DNA from: CAZSNT01 sp964607765
Lineage (GTDB): Bacteria; Verrucomicrobiota; Lentisphaeria; Oligosphaerales; JABHEG01
Direction of reading: 5' to 3'
DNA: 43,861 nucleotides
Assembly: GCA_964607765.1 (NCBI GenBank)
Contig: CAZSNT010000080.1
Span: forward strand, 1 to 43,861
Positions 1 through 8,824 of this stretch are shown piece after piece. The notes under the pieces were generated by a model. It was not told where the DNA came from and made no database searches. It saw nothing but the letters and a program-made list of their open reading frames with translations. Both the position numbers and the translations under genes were made by a program. Each line of letters starts with the position of its first letter. The first letter of the stretch is position 1.

Positions 1-191
1 GGAGAGCCGGGCTACGGGGGAAGCGCGGATGCCTCACGTAACTGACCCGGCTACAACGAGCCCGACAGTTCTCCTTGAGATGATGGAGGGCTTCCACTAT
101 CTTCTTCTGCAGGCAGCCATTCTGAGCAGGGCGGGACATGGCGGACCGGCGACTGATATCAAGGAACGGCAAGGGAGAGGAGAACCGAGAC

Positions 192-1463
192 ATGGCAACG
201 CTGGCAATCAACGGAGGACCGAAGGCGGTTACCAACAAACTGGCCGGATGGCCGAGCTTTGACGAGAACGCGATCAAGGCCGTCGAAGAGGTCCTGCGGT
301 CCGGCAAAGTGAACTACTGGACAGGGCCTAAGGGGATGGAATTCGAGAAGCGGTTCGCCGAGTGGCAGGGAAGCAAGTTCGCCATCAGCGTCAACAGCGG
401 GACCAGCGCCCTGCACGTGGCCTTGTCGGCCTTGGGCATCGGGCCGGGAGACGAGGTCATCGTTCCCAGCTACACCTTCATCGCCACGAGCTTCTCCGTG
501 GTGCAGGCCGGTGCCATCCCGCGTTTCGCCGACGTCAACATCGACGACCACTGCATCAGCGTGGAGTCGGCCGAGAGGCTGGTCACTGAGCGCACCAAGG
601 CCATCATGCCTGTGCACCTCTATGGCAACGTCTGCGACATGGACAAGATCCTGGCCTTTGCCGAGAAGCACGGCATCCATGTGATCGAGGACAATGCCGA
701 AGCCTTCGGCGGCGAGTTCAAGGGCAGGAAGACCGGCACGTGGGGCCACATCAACGCCTGCAGCTTCTGCCAGAGCAAGACCTTCACCACCGGCGGGGAA
801 GGCGGCATGGTGACCACCGATGACGAGGGCCTCGCCTGGGAAGCCCGCAGCTTCCGCGACCACGGCTACGACGTGCGGCAGCGCATGAACCTGCTGGAGC
901 TCGAGCAGAAGCTGCCCTACATCCACAACCGGGTCGGCTGGAACTACCGCATGACCGAGATGCAGTCCGCCATCGGCCTGGCGGAGCTGGACCGCATGGA
1001 CTCATGGAACCTGCCTGCGCGCCACCGGAACGCGCACATCCTGATGGACGCCCTCGGCCAGCTGCCCCAGATCAAGTACATGCCCATCGACAACGACGTG
1101 CGCAGGAACGGCTGGTTCGTCTGCGCCTTTTCCCTCGACATGGACATGATGACCTGCGACATCCAGCAGATCGTGGCGGCCACCGGCGCGGAGGGAGCCC
1201 CCTGCTGGAAGGTCTTCTGGCCCCAGTGCCACACCGAACGCGCCTTCACCCAGCGCAATGCGTTCGGGGACAGCGGATTCCCGTTTACGTCCAGCGAGTA
1301 CACCGATCCCGCCAGTGTTGACTGCGACGCCGTGGATGTGCCGAACGCACGGTGGCACGAGAAGAGCACCTTCACCTGCTTTGCCTATCCTACCTACACG
1401 GCTGCCGACATGCAGCAGATCGTCGATGCCATAACCAAGGTCATCAAGGCCTACGCCAAGTAA
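192..1463 (+). CDS. DegT/DnrJ/EryC1/StrS family aminotransferase
   Basis: Pyridoxal-phosphate enzyme of the family that transfers an amino group to keto-sugars, usually on nucleotide-activated sugars in surface-glycan or antibiotic-sugar pathways. Seen: N-terminal NGGPKAV, the cofactor-fold segment NSGTSALHVAL, the acidic VIEDNAEAFGGEF segment, and the Schiff-base lysine in SFCQSKTFTTGGEGG (K196). The length, 423 aa, is normal for the family. The frame is open back to 138, but the ATG at 192 is preferred: a GGGAGAGGAG ribosome site ends 9 bases before it and family members begin here. The stop is 12 bases before the next gene, so the two are probably co-transcribed. The gene lies outside the integrated element. 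The substrate cannot be read from the sequence. Confidence 0.9.
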   Translation: MATLAINGGPKAVTNKLAGWPSFDENAIKAVEEVLRSGKVNYWTGPKGMEFEKRFAEWQGSKFAISVNSGTSALHVALSALGIGPGDEVIVPSYTFIATSFSVVQAGAIPRFADVNIDDHCISVESAERLVTERTKAIMPVHLYGNVCDMDKILAFAEKHGIHVIEDNAEAFGGEFKGRKTGTWGHINACSFCQSKTFTTGGEGGMVTTDDEGLAWEARSFRDHGYDVRQRMNLLELEQKLPYIHNRVGWNYRMTEMQSAIGLAELDRMDSWNLPARHRNAHILMDALGQLPQIKYMPIDNDVRRNGWFVCAFSLDMDMMTCDIQQIVAATGAEGAPCWKVFWPQCHTERAFTQRNAFGDSGFPFTSSEYTDPASVDCDAVDVPNARWHEKSTFTCFAYPTYTAADMQQIVDAITKVIKAYAK

Positions 1464-1475
1464 GGAGAGGGAGCC

Positions 1476-2519
1476 ATGTCAAAGGTGCGATTCGGGGTGA
1501 TCGGGGCTGGTGGCATAGCCCGCAGGAAGACGATGCCGGGCATGCTTGAGGCCGAGAATCTGGACGTGGTGGCGGTCATGGATGTCGCCGGGATCGACGA
1601 CATCGCCGTCGAGTTCGGAGTGGGCAAGGCGTACAAGACAGTCGATGAACTTCTGGCCGATGAGACGGTTCAGGCGGTGTACATCGCCTCACCCGCATTC
1701 CTGCACGCGGGACAGATTGAGGCCGCCGCCAAGGCGGGCAAACACGTGCTGTGCGAGAAGCCTCTCACGCTGACGGCGGACGAAGCGCGTCGGGCCGTGG
1801 CCCTCTGTGAGGAAGCCGGCGTGTTCCTCCAAGAGGGGTACATGATGAAGTTCCACGGAGCCCACCGGGCGATCCGGGATCTCATCCGGGCCGGCGACAT
1901 CGGCGACATCGTTTACATGCGGGCCCAGCTCTCATGCTGGTATCCTCGGATCGAGGGAGCTTGGCGCCAGGATCCCGCCAAGGGCGGGGGCGGGTCGCTG
2001 ATCGACATGGCCACGCACCTGTACGACCTGCTCGAGTTCTTTGCCGGACCTGCGGCCAAAGTGGTGGCCTTCACCGGGAATCTGGTGCAGGACTACGCCA
2101 GCGAGGATGCGGCGACCACGCTGCTGGAGTTCGCCTCCGGTGCCCACGCGACGGTAGATTCGTTTTTCTGCGTCCCGGATGAGTCAAGCCGCACACGGCT
2201 CGAGATCTACGGATCCGCAGGCAGCGTCTTCACCGAGGGGACCATCGGTCAGAGCGTCGGCGGCAACGTCGAGTATATCTCCAGGCTGGGAACGGGCGGG
2301 TATGACGCTGCGCAGAACAAGGACGTCGAGAGGACCTTCCAGCCCCTCGTTTTCGAGCCCGTGAACCCCTACACTGCCGAATGCAGCTACTTCGCGGACT
2401 GTATCTTGCAGGGACGTCGCCCTGAGCTCAGCAGTGGGGACAACGCCATCCACATCATGGAACTCACCGAGCTGGCTTACGCCTCCGCCAGAGACGGCAC
2501 TGTGAAGCTCGTTCCGTAG
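1476..2519 (+). CDS. Gfo/Idh/MocA family NAD(P)-dependent oxidoreductase
   Basis: Two-domain sugar dehydrogenase: an N-terminal Rossmann fold binds NAD(P) and a C-terminal alpha/beta domain binds the sugar. Seen: the dinucleotide motif GVIGAGGIA (residues 7-15), the CEKPL segment with its catalytic lysine (K95), and the C-terminal GGGGSLIDMATHLYDLL segment, whose D and H are the usual active-site pair. The length of 347 aa is typical. AAGGAGAGGG just before the ATG is a strong ribosome site. It follows the aminotransferase by 12 bases; such pairs oxidise a sugar hydroxyl and then aminate the resulting ketone, so a joint role in amino-sugar synthesis is plausible. That role is inference from adjacency only. 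It is the last host gene before the attachment site. Confidence 0.92.
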   Translation: MSKVRFGVIGAGGIARRKTMPGMLEAENLDVVAVMDVAGIDDIAVEFGVGKAYKTVDELLADETVQAVYIASPAFLHAGQIEAAAKAGKHVLCEKPLTLTADEARRAVALCEEAGVFLQEGYMMKFHGAHRAIRDLIRAGDIGDIVYMRAQLSCWYPRIEGAWRQDPAKGGGGSLIDMATHLYDLLEFFAGPAAKVVAFTGNLVQDYASEDAATTLLEFASGAHATVDSFFCVPDESSRTRLEIYGSAGSVFTEGTIGQSVGGNVEYISRLGTGGYDAAQNKDVERTFQPLVFEPVNPYTAECSYFADCILQGRRPELSSGDNAIHIMELTELAYASARDGTVKLVP

Positions 2520-2628
2520 CCCGTGGAGGAGGGGATGGGCTGCCCAAGGGAGGTCGACTCCGGGAATCGGGTAGAAAAGCCACAGAGCTGCGTCGACACT
2601 TGCGACAGATACTGCGGGAGGGCGGAAA

Positions 2629-2673
2629 TGGTCGGGACGCGGAGATTCGAACTCCGGACCTTTTGACCCCCAG
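2629..2673 (-). other. tRNA-Pro(GGG) 3' half: attachment site of the integrated element
   Basis: On the minus strand this reads as the 3' part of a proline tRNA: loop CTGGGGG with anticodon GGG, the 3' anticodon-stem strand TCAAA, variable loop AGGTC, T-arm CGGAG-TTCGAAT-CTCCG, acceptor strand CGTCCCG, discriminator A and encoded CCA. The 5' half is absent: the bases before the anticodon loop pair at only three of five positions, and no matching acceptor strand follows. A 3' tRNA fragment beside an integrase is the classical remnant of integration. The CCA end faces left, so the host lies at 1-2628 and the element to the right. Bases 2520-2628 and 2674-2820 hold no gene that I can see. Confidence 0.8.
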
Positions 2674-2820
2674 TCCATAGGCGCTAAGCACAAAATAGCT
2701 TGATGCATGGCAGATTGGGACGATATTGGGACGTAACGGGCAGATCTGTGAGAGTGGCATTCCGAGCCGTTGCCAGCGATTGCTCACCAATGCAGTGGAG
2801 CCGTTACGGGAGTTGTCACC

Positions 2821-4254
2821 ATGGCCATTTACCGCAAAGACATGCCGAATGGCAGGAAGTCGAAGAACTACTACTATGACATCCACGTCGGCGGCCACCG
2901 CTACCGCGGAAGCACGGGCGAAAGCCGGAAGACGGAGGCAGAGAAGGTTGAGGCGGACAAAATCGCGTTCTACGAGAACCTGCACGCCCAGAAGACCGAA
3001 CGAGCCCTCGTTGAGAACTGGCGCGAGAAGCTCTCGGGGGGGAGACGCATCCCTCTTGCAGACGCTTGGCCTTCCTTCCTGAAGAAGCCGCGGCAGCACA
3101 ACACCAGTCAACGCGAAATCCTCAACCACTACGCGCGTTGGGAGGACTTCCTCGCCTTCCTTGCCGGTGAACACGCGGACATCGAGGTCATCAATGACGT
3201 CACACCCCAGATGGCTGAGCAGTATGTGCAGCAGATTCGTACTTCTGGCCGGTACGAGAAGTCGATCTCGTATCGGCGCACGGGCGAGGGCAGAGATGTC
3301 GAGTACAAACACGGCATCAAGAGGGTGTCGGCAAACACCGCGAATCGCTACCTGCTCACGTGCAAGATGGTCTTCCGGGCACTGCTGGATGAGGCGGCCA
3401 TGGAACGGAACCCCTTCGCACACATCAAGCCACTGAACCTCAAGGGCAGAATAGCCAAGCGCGATGTCTACACGTTCGAAGAACTCGCGCGAATCGAGAA
3501 GGCAGCTCGTAAGAAGTGGTTCTACCCACTGTTCATGGTCGGCGTCAATACGGGACTCTCCGAAGGGGACATCTGCACACTGCGTTGGCGGGAGGTCTCG
3601 TCCGACTGCAGCATGATCACGACCGACCGCAACAAGACCGCGGCTGAGCTCCGCATCCCGTGCATGCCCGCTCTCCAGAATTACCTCGAGACACTGGAGC
3701 GCAAAGGCGAATACGTCTTCCCCGAGCTCTCGCGGCGCTACTCAACCAGCAAGACGGTCAAGCTGCCTGACGGCGGGCAGAAGGTCAGTTACCCCCTCCG
3801 CGGGGGTATCGGCAAAGCGCTGACGGTGTTCCTCCAAGGCAAGGAGACCAAGAAGGGGCGCAAGGGGGGGATCGGGATCGAATCCAGTCGGCAGATGGAG
3901 GGGCGTGACCGACGCGTCAGTGTGCGCGACGCCCATTCCCTTCGGCACACGTTCATCTACCTTGCGGGGATGTACGGTTTGGAGCTGCCACTTGTCCAGA
4001 GCTTGGTCGGTCACATGACCCCAGAGATGACTAAGATGTACATGGACCACGCCTCGGACGAGGCGAAGCGCGAGGCCATGCAGCGCATGCCGGACTTCCT
4101 CGGTGGCGGCAAGGTGCTCGCACTCCCCAATGGCGGCGAAACTGAGCTGGTCAAAACAGTCAAGGACTTGCTGGCGAAGGCGACTCCGCCAGAAGTAGCG
4201 ACTATCCAAAGCATCGTGGCGACCATGGCGGGTGGTAACGGTAAAGGTGAATGA
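2821..4254 (+). CDS. Tyrosine recombinase (integrase)
   Basis: Site-specific recombinase, very likely the integrase of the element. It has an N-terminal arm-binding region, a SAM-like core-binding domain (roughly residues 75-190) and a C-terminal catalytic domain. Seen: box II HSLRH (H372, R375), VGH (H398) and the nucleophile in MTKMYMDH (Y407). Odd: in box I, where the family has TGLR-x-G/S-E, this protein has TGLSEGD, so the first catalytic arginine is replaced by serine (S247). The frame is open back to 2770, but the ATG at 2821 has GGGAG 8 bases before it and starts the natural domain. It sits 148 bases from the tRNA fragment and is convergent with the minus-strand genes, ending 23 bases before the HTH gene. 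477 aa. Confidence 0.9.
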   Translation: MAIYRKDMPNGRKSKNYYYDIHVGGHRYRGSTGESRKTEAEKVEADKIAFYENLHAQKTERALVENWREKLSGGRRIPLADAWPSFLKKPRQHNTSQREILNHYARWEDFLAFLAGEHADIEVINDVTPQMAEQYVQQIRTSGRYEKSISYRRTGEGRDVEYKHGIKRVSANTANRYLLTCKMVFRALLDEAAMERNPFAHIKPLNLKGRIAKRDVYTFEELARIEKAARKKWFYPLFMVGVNTGLSEGDICTLRWREVSSDCSMITTDRNKTAAELRIPCMPALQNYLETLERKGEYVFPELSRRYSTSKTVKLPDGGQKVSYPLRGGIGKALTVFLQGKETKKGRKGGIGIESSRQMEGRDRRVSVRDAHSLRHTFIYLAGMYGLELPLVQSLVGHMTPEMTKMYMDHASDEAKREAMQRMPDFLGGGKVLALPNGGETELVKTVKDLLAKATPPEVATIQSIVATMAGGNGKGE

Positions 4255-4277
4255 GGCTGCTCGGTGACAGGTAGGGC

Positions 4278-4562
4278 TCATCCCTGGCTGCGGCGGATGA
4301 AACGGTCGAGCTCCTGGACATCGTAGCGTGCGCGTCCGCGTAGGTTCACCGTCTTGATTCTTCGCTGTTTGACCAGGCGCCAGAGGGTGGTGGGGGAAAC
4401 CTGCAGGTACTCGCACGCCTGTTTGTTTGTCAGGAGGCGCTGGCGTGGGGGAGCTTGGACTTCGTCCCGGGGTGGTCTGAGCCCAAGGTCGCGGAGGTAG
4501 TCGTCGAGGCTGTAGTCCGAGCTCGCGAAGATCGTGTCCAGGATCTGCTTCGTCGCACTCAC
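4278..4562 (-). CDS. Excisionase-like helix-turn-helix protein
   Basis: Small DNA-binding protein of the MerR/excisionase-like HTH_17 type: residues 43-90 run from LLTNKQACEYLQVSPTT through the wing GRARYDVQELDRFI. The start is GTG at 4562, not the longer frame start at 4643, because AAGGAG lies 8 bases upstream and the GTG overlaps the TGA of the primase gene as GTGA, implying translational coupling. 94 aa; the first 40 residues are an extra acidic N-terminal extension. As the last gene of the minus-strand series and tail-to-tail with the integrase, it is a good candidate for the recombination directionality factor, or for a regulator of the element. That role is inference. Confidence 0.82.
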   Translation of the reverse strand: MSATKQILDTIFASSDYSLDDYLRDLGLRPPRDEVQAPPRQRLLTNKQACEYLQVSPTTLWRLVKQRRIKTVNLRGRARYDVQELDRFIRRSQG

Positions 4563-5629
4563 GTCTCGACTCCTTCGACGCGAACCGCACCGGACTCCAT
4601 CCGGGGGGACCCATTTGGGTGTTGCTTCCACCAAAGCGGGCACTCAGGCGAGCAGAAGGGCCTCACTGCCGCCTCGTCGCAGCCGAAGCCGCGGTAAGCC
4701 CTTTTGTAGGCACTGTCGGCCTGCTGCTCGATCTCGGCGTCAGTGATGACCCTCTTCCCTCCAGCCGGTCGGTTCTTGCCTGCCCAGTGTCGAAGTGCCG
4801 CGATTGTGATGTCGAACGGCACGCCCAGTCGGTTGAGATGGACGGCCAGTCGGAAGCACGCAACGCGTTGGTTCTCCGTCACACCGTCATTGAGCATCCG
4901 CTGGGCGCAGACCGGCAGAGATGACTTGGGGGTGAACCGCACGTGCTCGGCCCCGGAGCCTGGCCGTCTCTGACCGATTGATTTGGGCTCAACCGGGTTC
5001 GGTGGGGCAGGTTCGCGCCTGCTCAGAGCTTGCCCGAGGGGGGGCTCCTCTACCGTCTGGACTCTCTCCAGGAAGCTCCATTGGTCCGGGAACGGCGCCA
5101 TGCCGGCCTCCGGATCGACGAACACCGTACGGCCCGTGGGAACGAGGGCACCGAACAGCGGCGCGTTGATGAAGTTCCCGTAGGTGGCCCCCTTGCCGAG
5201 GCTGTCTTGCTTCGGGAAGACCTCAGTGTCGGGGCGCGCTATCTCTCCCAGGATGCTGGTCGCGAACTGCCTCGCTATGGCGGCACAGACGCCTTCCTCC
5301 CCGAAGAACACCCAGACGTGGTACCCCTTCGCTTTGCTTCGCTCGATGTAGGCAGGGATGTCCTGCTCCCCCGCCCGAGACAGGAATTCGCGGGGTGGGC
5401 CTGGATCGTCCTCGTCAAAGTCGACAACCACCGCACTCGTCCGATCGCCCTGGAGCAGGTATACACCATAGGGTCGATGGCCAGTCAAGTGCGCCAGGAA
5501 AACGCCATCGTCGACTGGGCGCTTCTCTTGCCACACGCGTCCCGTCTTTGGATCGTAGGTTCCATACACATCCGTTCTTCCCGTGAAGAACCGCTTGAAG
5601 AGGCCCAGTTTTGCTGCTCGAGATCGCAT
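4559..5629 (-). CDS. TOTE-type archaeo-eukaryotic primase with cysteine-rich C-terminus
   Basis: Primase-polymerase of the archaeo-eukaryotic (AEP) superfamily, which makes RNA/DNA primers or short repair patches. Seen: metal-binding VVVDFDEDD (D70, D72), the SKAKGYHVWVFF motif (H104), and EVFPKQDSLGKGATYGNFI, the hallmark of the AEP branch found in TOTE conflict elements. The C-terminal 120 residues carry C241, C317, C326 and C330, spaced like a PriL/PriCT iron-sulphur or zinc site. The start at 5629 (356 aa) has AGGAAGGG before it and gives the family N-terminus LFKRFFTGR; the frame is open back to 5785 but that part is arginine-rich and overlaps the upstream gene. The element may use it for its own replication. 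Confidence 0.82.
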   Translation of the reverse strand: MRSRAAKLGLFKRFFTGRTDVYGTYDPKTGRVWQEKRPVDDGVFLAHLTGHRPYGVYLLQGDRTSAVVVDFDEDDPGPPREFLSRAGEQDIPAYIERSKAKGYHVWVFFGEEGVCAAIARQFATSILGEIARPDTEVFPKQDSLGKGATYGNFINAPLFGALVPTGRTVFVDPEAGMAPFPDQWSFLERVQTVEEPPLGQALSRREPAPPNPVEPKSIGQRRPGSGAEHVRFTPKSSLPVCAQRMLNDGVTENQRVACFRLAVHLNRLGVPFDITIAALRHWAGKNRPAGGKRVITDAEIEQQADSAYKRAYRGFGCDEAAVRPFCSPECPLWWKQHPNGSPRMESGAVRVEGVET

Positions 5630-5736
5630 CCTGCCCTTCCTGGACTGCCGTGCCACGCGGTCGCTGTCCCGGTGCCGCTGTCCCCTCCTTTGGGGCCAGC
5701 TTTCATCTGCATAGCGGCAACCGGCAGTGTCGCGTT

Positions 5737-6363
5737 TCAGGCGAAGCAGTCCGGGAAGGCATGTCCGAGAGGACCGGCGATACACTGTTCGGCCTCAAGA
5801 CTTGCCTCGAGCAAAGAAGGGAGGTGAGACGCAAGCTGAGCTGTACGGAGGCCCCGGAGAGATTCCGGGAGGACCTCCGCGTTGACGTGTGCGAGCGCTT
5901 CAGCCAGCGCACACTTGGCCGGCCAAGCCAGCGGTTCTACACGCCGCGCCATGACCCAACGCCGGCGGGCCTCACGCCGTTCTGTCTTGATAGCCTCGGC
6001 TATGCAACGCACAGCGGAAACGGCGTCACCGGTTTCCAGGGCATCGAGCAGGGCAGCGTCATAGCCGCTCGCTTCTTCGCTGAAGTAGCTTTGGTCGAGG
6101 ATCTGGATTGCCTCTGCCAGAGCGTCTGGACAGGATACTTTCCGAGGGGGGCGCGCCCCCCGGACGTTGATCCGGCGGAGGAGCAGCGACAGCAGGCGAT
6201 TGAGGCGAGGAGCCGTGTCAATTGGCGTCTCGATCCGCAGGAATCTCTCGGCCGCGCTGTCGACAGGATCATCGATCTCGCGCTGGAGCAACTCCTCGTC
6301 CAGTTCGATGGCGATCTGATCCAGAAGACGCAAAGCCGCTGCCATGCTGCTGTCAGAGTTCAT
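5737..6363 (-). CDS. Hypothetical protein, mostly helical
   Basis: Not recognised. 208 aa from the ATG at 6363, which overlaps the last 11 bases of the ATPase gene (6353-6363), so it is translationally coupled to it. The longer frame start at 6429 lies deep in the ATPase gene and is rejected. The protein is Leu/Ala/Glu-rich and predicted helical throughout (for example LRLLDQIAIELDEELLQ), with a basic middle segment RREARRRWVMARR. No membrane segment, cysteine cluster or catalytic motif is visible. Position between a VirD4-like ATPase and a primase suggests an accessory role in DNA processing by the element, but nothing in the sequence shows it. Confidence 0.7.
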   Translation of the reverse strand: MNSDSSMAAALRLLDQIAIELDEELLQREIDDPVDSAAERFLRIETPIDTAPRLNRLLSLLLRRINVRGARPPRKVSCPDALAEAIQILDQSYFSEEASGYDAALLDALETGDAVSAVRCIAEAIKTERREARRRWVMARRVEPLAWPAKCALAEALAHVNAEVLPESLRGLRTAQLASHLPSLLEASLEAEQCIAGPLGHAFPDCFA

Positions 6364-8824
6364 CGTAGGCGAAGCCCGTGTCGGGGTCAGTGCCCTGGTC
6401 CGGGGCATCGTTGAGCGGCGAGAAATCACGTGTGTTGTGTCGGCGATGGGCTCTCACGACTCGCGCCAGCTCGCTCGCGCGAACGCAGTAGTGCTGGTGC
6501 GTGTGCTCGATGATGCCTCGGCCGTCACTGCCAGGATCAGGCTTCCTTGGTTTCTCGGTGCGGAACTTCACCACATCCGTGCCAATGCGGGCGATCATCT
6601 CGTGGGGCCGCAGAGCGATGATGTCCTTCGCTTCGACCAAGTCTTGCATGTCTTTGGTGAAGTACTGAGCATCGTGCCGATCGAGTCGCCCGACAATGGT
6701 GGTCCCGACAGTCGACAGTGCATCAATCCGACCTGTACCGAATTGGCGCAGGTATTGATGGGCGTAGCATCCCTGCACGCCGAACTTGCGGGCCTGCGCG
6801 ATGATGCTCTCGATGGCGTCAGCCGCGACAAAGAGGTGTGCTTCGTCAACGAACAACGCAAAGGGCCTGGGGCAGATGGACGCGTCGTCACCCCGACTGA
6901 CTGCAGCCACCAGAAGCAACCCCATCATGAACGACCCGAGTGTCTCCTGCAGTTCGGTCCCCATCCCTGAGAGATCGACAAGGAGGATCTTCCCGGTGTC
7001 CATGGCGTCGCGTATGCTGATCCGGCTCAAGGGTTGCGACAGCATGCGCGAGGCGGGGCCGCCACTCACAAGCTTCGACAGTTTGTGCATTGGCGCTTGC
7101 AGTTCGCTTATGCGGTAGTTCTTCAGGAAGTCTGCATCCCAGAACAGACGCACCGGCTCATCGCCGGTCGTCTCGATGATCCTCTTCCTGAGCGCTTCGC
7201 TCTCGGCGCTCTTCTGACGGCAGAGGTTGTGCAAGTCAAGTAGGCAAGCATCCCCGAGACAGCAGAGGCCGATAAGCCCATTCCTTAGAACATGCTCGAG
7301 GCGATCCCCCCATCCGGTGACAACCCGTTTCATAGCGGACACGATGTCGTCCGCAAGCGTGTAAATACTCCCACCAGGGGGAACAGCGAGCGGATTCCAC
7401 AGCGGGACCCAGTCCGGGGCGCCTGGCTTGAAGTAGATGCATCGGTCCGTCAGTCGATCGGGGATCAGCCGAAGAAGCCGCTTCACCGAGTGCCCGTGGG
7501 CATCGATGAACATGGCGCCTTTCCCCTCCTCGATGTCTTGTAGAAGCATGTTCTCCAACACCGTGCTCTTCCCCATGCCGGTCGCCGACACGACGTGCGT
7601 GCTCAGCGTCCGGATCGGAGGCGGAATGCAGACCGGTATCTTCCGGTTAGCGTATGTGCTAATCCCGATCCGCGTCCCCTGTGTGAGTTCTCTCGTCTGC
7701 ATTGGCAGGCCCTCCAGTTTCTCGAATGCGAGCTGCCTGTCGGTCAAGATGTCGGTCTGGAACAGGTGTACGAGCCCCGCGAGTTCATGCGAGTTGACCA
7801 GGAACCCGTGGCGATAGGTCATCCCGCGCAGGAACATCTCACGCGCAGCGCCACCTGACAGAACGCGGCCGTAGTCGGGATTCCCCAAATGCATCAGCGG
7901 ACGACCGCCGTGCTGGAAGAGCGACATGCTGGCTGATAGTGCCCTCAACGCTGCGGCGTCCCGATCTGCGCTTCCGAACACACCGATGCGCACTGCTGTG
8001 CAGAAGAAGGGCTTGTCGTTGTGAGCTTTTGTCTCGACCTCTCGCGACATGAGATGGAGGTCGCCTGAGGGTGCCTGCTGAGGGTAGCGATGAGACGGAT
8101 GGAGCCCCGCCTGGAGCTTGAGTGCGAACTCCCAGTCCAAGAGGATCTCAACGTTCGCGTGCCAGTTGTGGTATGGGGCCACAGGCTGGAAGACGCACTG
8201 ATAGAACCCGACCATCGACTTCCTCAGATTCATCATGACAACCAACAGCGGTTCGAGTGGTGTCCGCTGTAGTTCGTCACATGAAGTGAGCAGGTGTGAA
8301 TACGGAGGAGGAGGGAAGTAATCTCTGAACTGCAGATTCCCCCACGCTATCTCCCCCGATCGTCTCAGGGGCGTCGATTCTGCGGCAGTCAGTTCACAGT
8401 GCTCGAATTCGCCTTTGAAGGCCGCCCACAACACAGGCAAGTCAGCCTGGTGGCAGGAGAAACTCACCTCGATCCCACACCTGTTCCCAGCGATCTGGAA
8501 CCATGCCCTCTCCGATAGCCCGGCGAGTTGTTTGATGAAGAGTTCCGTCCGACCCCAGTCGCATTTCTGCTCAGGCGAAATCCACACACGTCGCGTTGTC
8601 CACTCCTGTGGGAATGGGACGGCCGCTGCTGTGGAGTCATCGAGGGCTGCAATACGTCTCTCCCGTGCCGTCCAAAGCGGGACGAACGGTGGTTCGAGGG
8701 GAGTGGGGCACTCGTGCAACTCAGGCGAACACCCCTTTGTGACCTCGCTCTCGATGAGGCGGGCCATCCTGGCCGCAACAAGTTGCGGCCGCGCGCGACG
8801 GATTATCGCTTCCTCGATCGACAT
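6353..8824 (-). CDS. VirD4/TraG/HerA-superfamily ATPase
   Basis: Large RecA-fold ATPase (823 aa) of the type that couples or pumps DNA. Seen: Walker A SATGMGKST at about residues 411-420, then GAMFIDAHGHSVKRLL, Walker B FALFVDEAHLF at about 655-665, and the sensor segment IIAQARKFGVQGCYAHQYLRQF, shared with coupling proteins that have a TraM-recognition-like C-terminus. The N-terminal 370 residues are unrecognised. No transmembrane helices are apparent, unlike classic VirD4, and no relaxase or type IV secretion genes lie nearby. It starts at the ATG at 8824 after a 294-base gap, the largest inside the minus-strand series, so it may have its own promoter. Alternatives: a HerA-like defence ATPase or a conjugation remnant. 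Confidence 0.85.
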   Translation of the reverse strand: MSIEEAIIRRARPQLVAARMARLIESEVTKGCSPELHECPTPLEPPFVPLWTARERRIAALDDSTAAAVPFPQEWTTRRVWISPEQKCDWGRTELFIKQLAGLSERAWFQIAGNRCGIEVSFSCHQADLPVLWAAFKGEFEHCELTAAESTPLRRSGEIAWGNLQFRDYFPPPPYSHLLTSCDELQRTPLEPLLVVMMNLRKSMVGFYQCVFQPVAPYHNWHANVEILLDWEFALKLQAGLHPSHRYPQQAPSGDLHLMSREVETKAHNDKPFFCTAVRIGVFGSADRDAAALRALSASMSLFQHGGRPLMHLGNPDYGRVLSGGAAREMFLRGMTYRHGFLVNSHELAGLVHLFQTDILTDRQLAFEKLEGLPMQTRELTQGTRIGISTYANRKIPVCIPPPIRTLSTHVVSATGMGKSTVLENMLLQDIEEGKGAMFIDAHGHSVKRLLRLIPDRLTDRCIYFKPGAPDWVPLWNPLAVPPGGSIYTLADDIVSAMKRVVTGWGDRLEHVLRNGLIGLCCLGDACLLDLHNLCRQKSAESEALRKRIIETTGDEPVRLFWDADFLKNYRISELQAPMHKLSKLVSGGPASRMLSQPLSRISIRDAMDTGKILLVDLSGMGTELQETLGSFMMGLLLVAAVSRGDDASICPRPFALFVDEAHLFVAADAIESIIAQARKFGVQGCYAHQYLRQFGTGRIDALSTVGTTIVGRLDRHDAQYFTKDMQDLVEAKDIIALRPHEMIARIGTDVVKFRTEKPRKPDPGSDGRGIIEHTHQHYCVRASELARVVRAHRRHNTRDFSPLNDAPDQGTDPDTGFAYDEL

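Noticed and set aside
159..926. 255-residue minus-strand reading frame
   Set aside because: Fully antisense to the aminotransferase gene, biased composition, no ribosome site; a shadow of high-GC coding sequence.
2629..2760. Complete tRNA-Pro gene
   Set aside because: No 5' acceptor strand, D-arm or matching 5' anticodon stem can be found on the minus strand to the right of the fragment.
2464..3423. 319-residue minus-strand reading frame across the attachment site
   Set aside because: Antisense to the integrase and crossing the tRNA fragment; no protein-like motifs.
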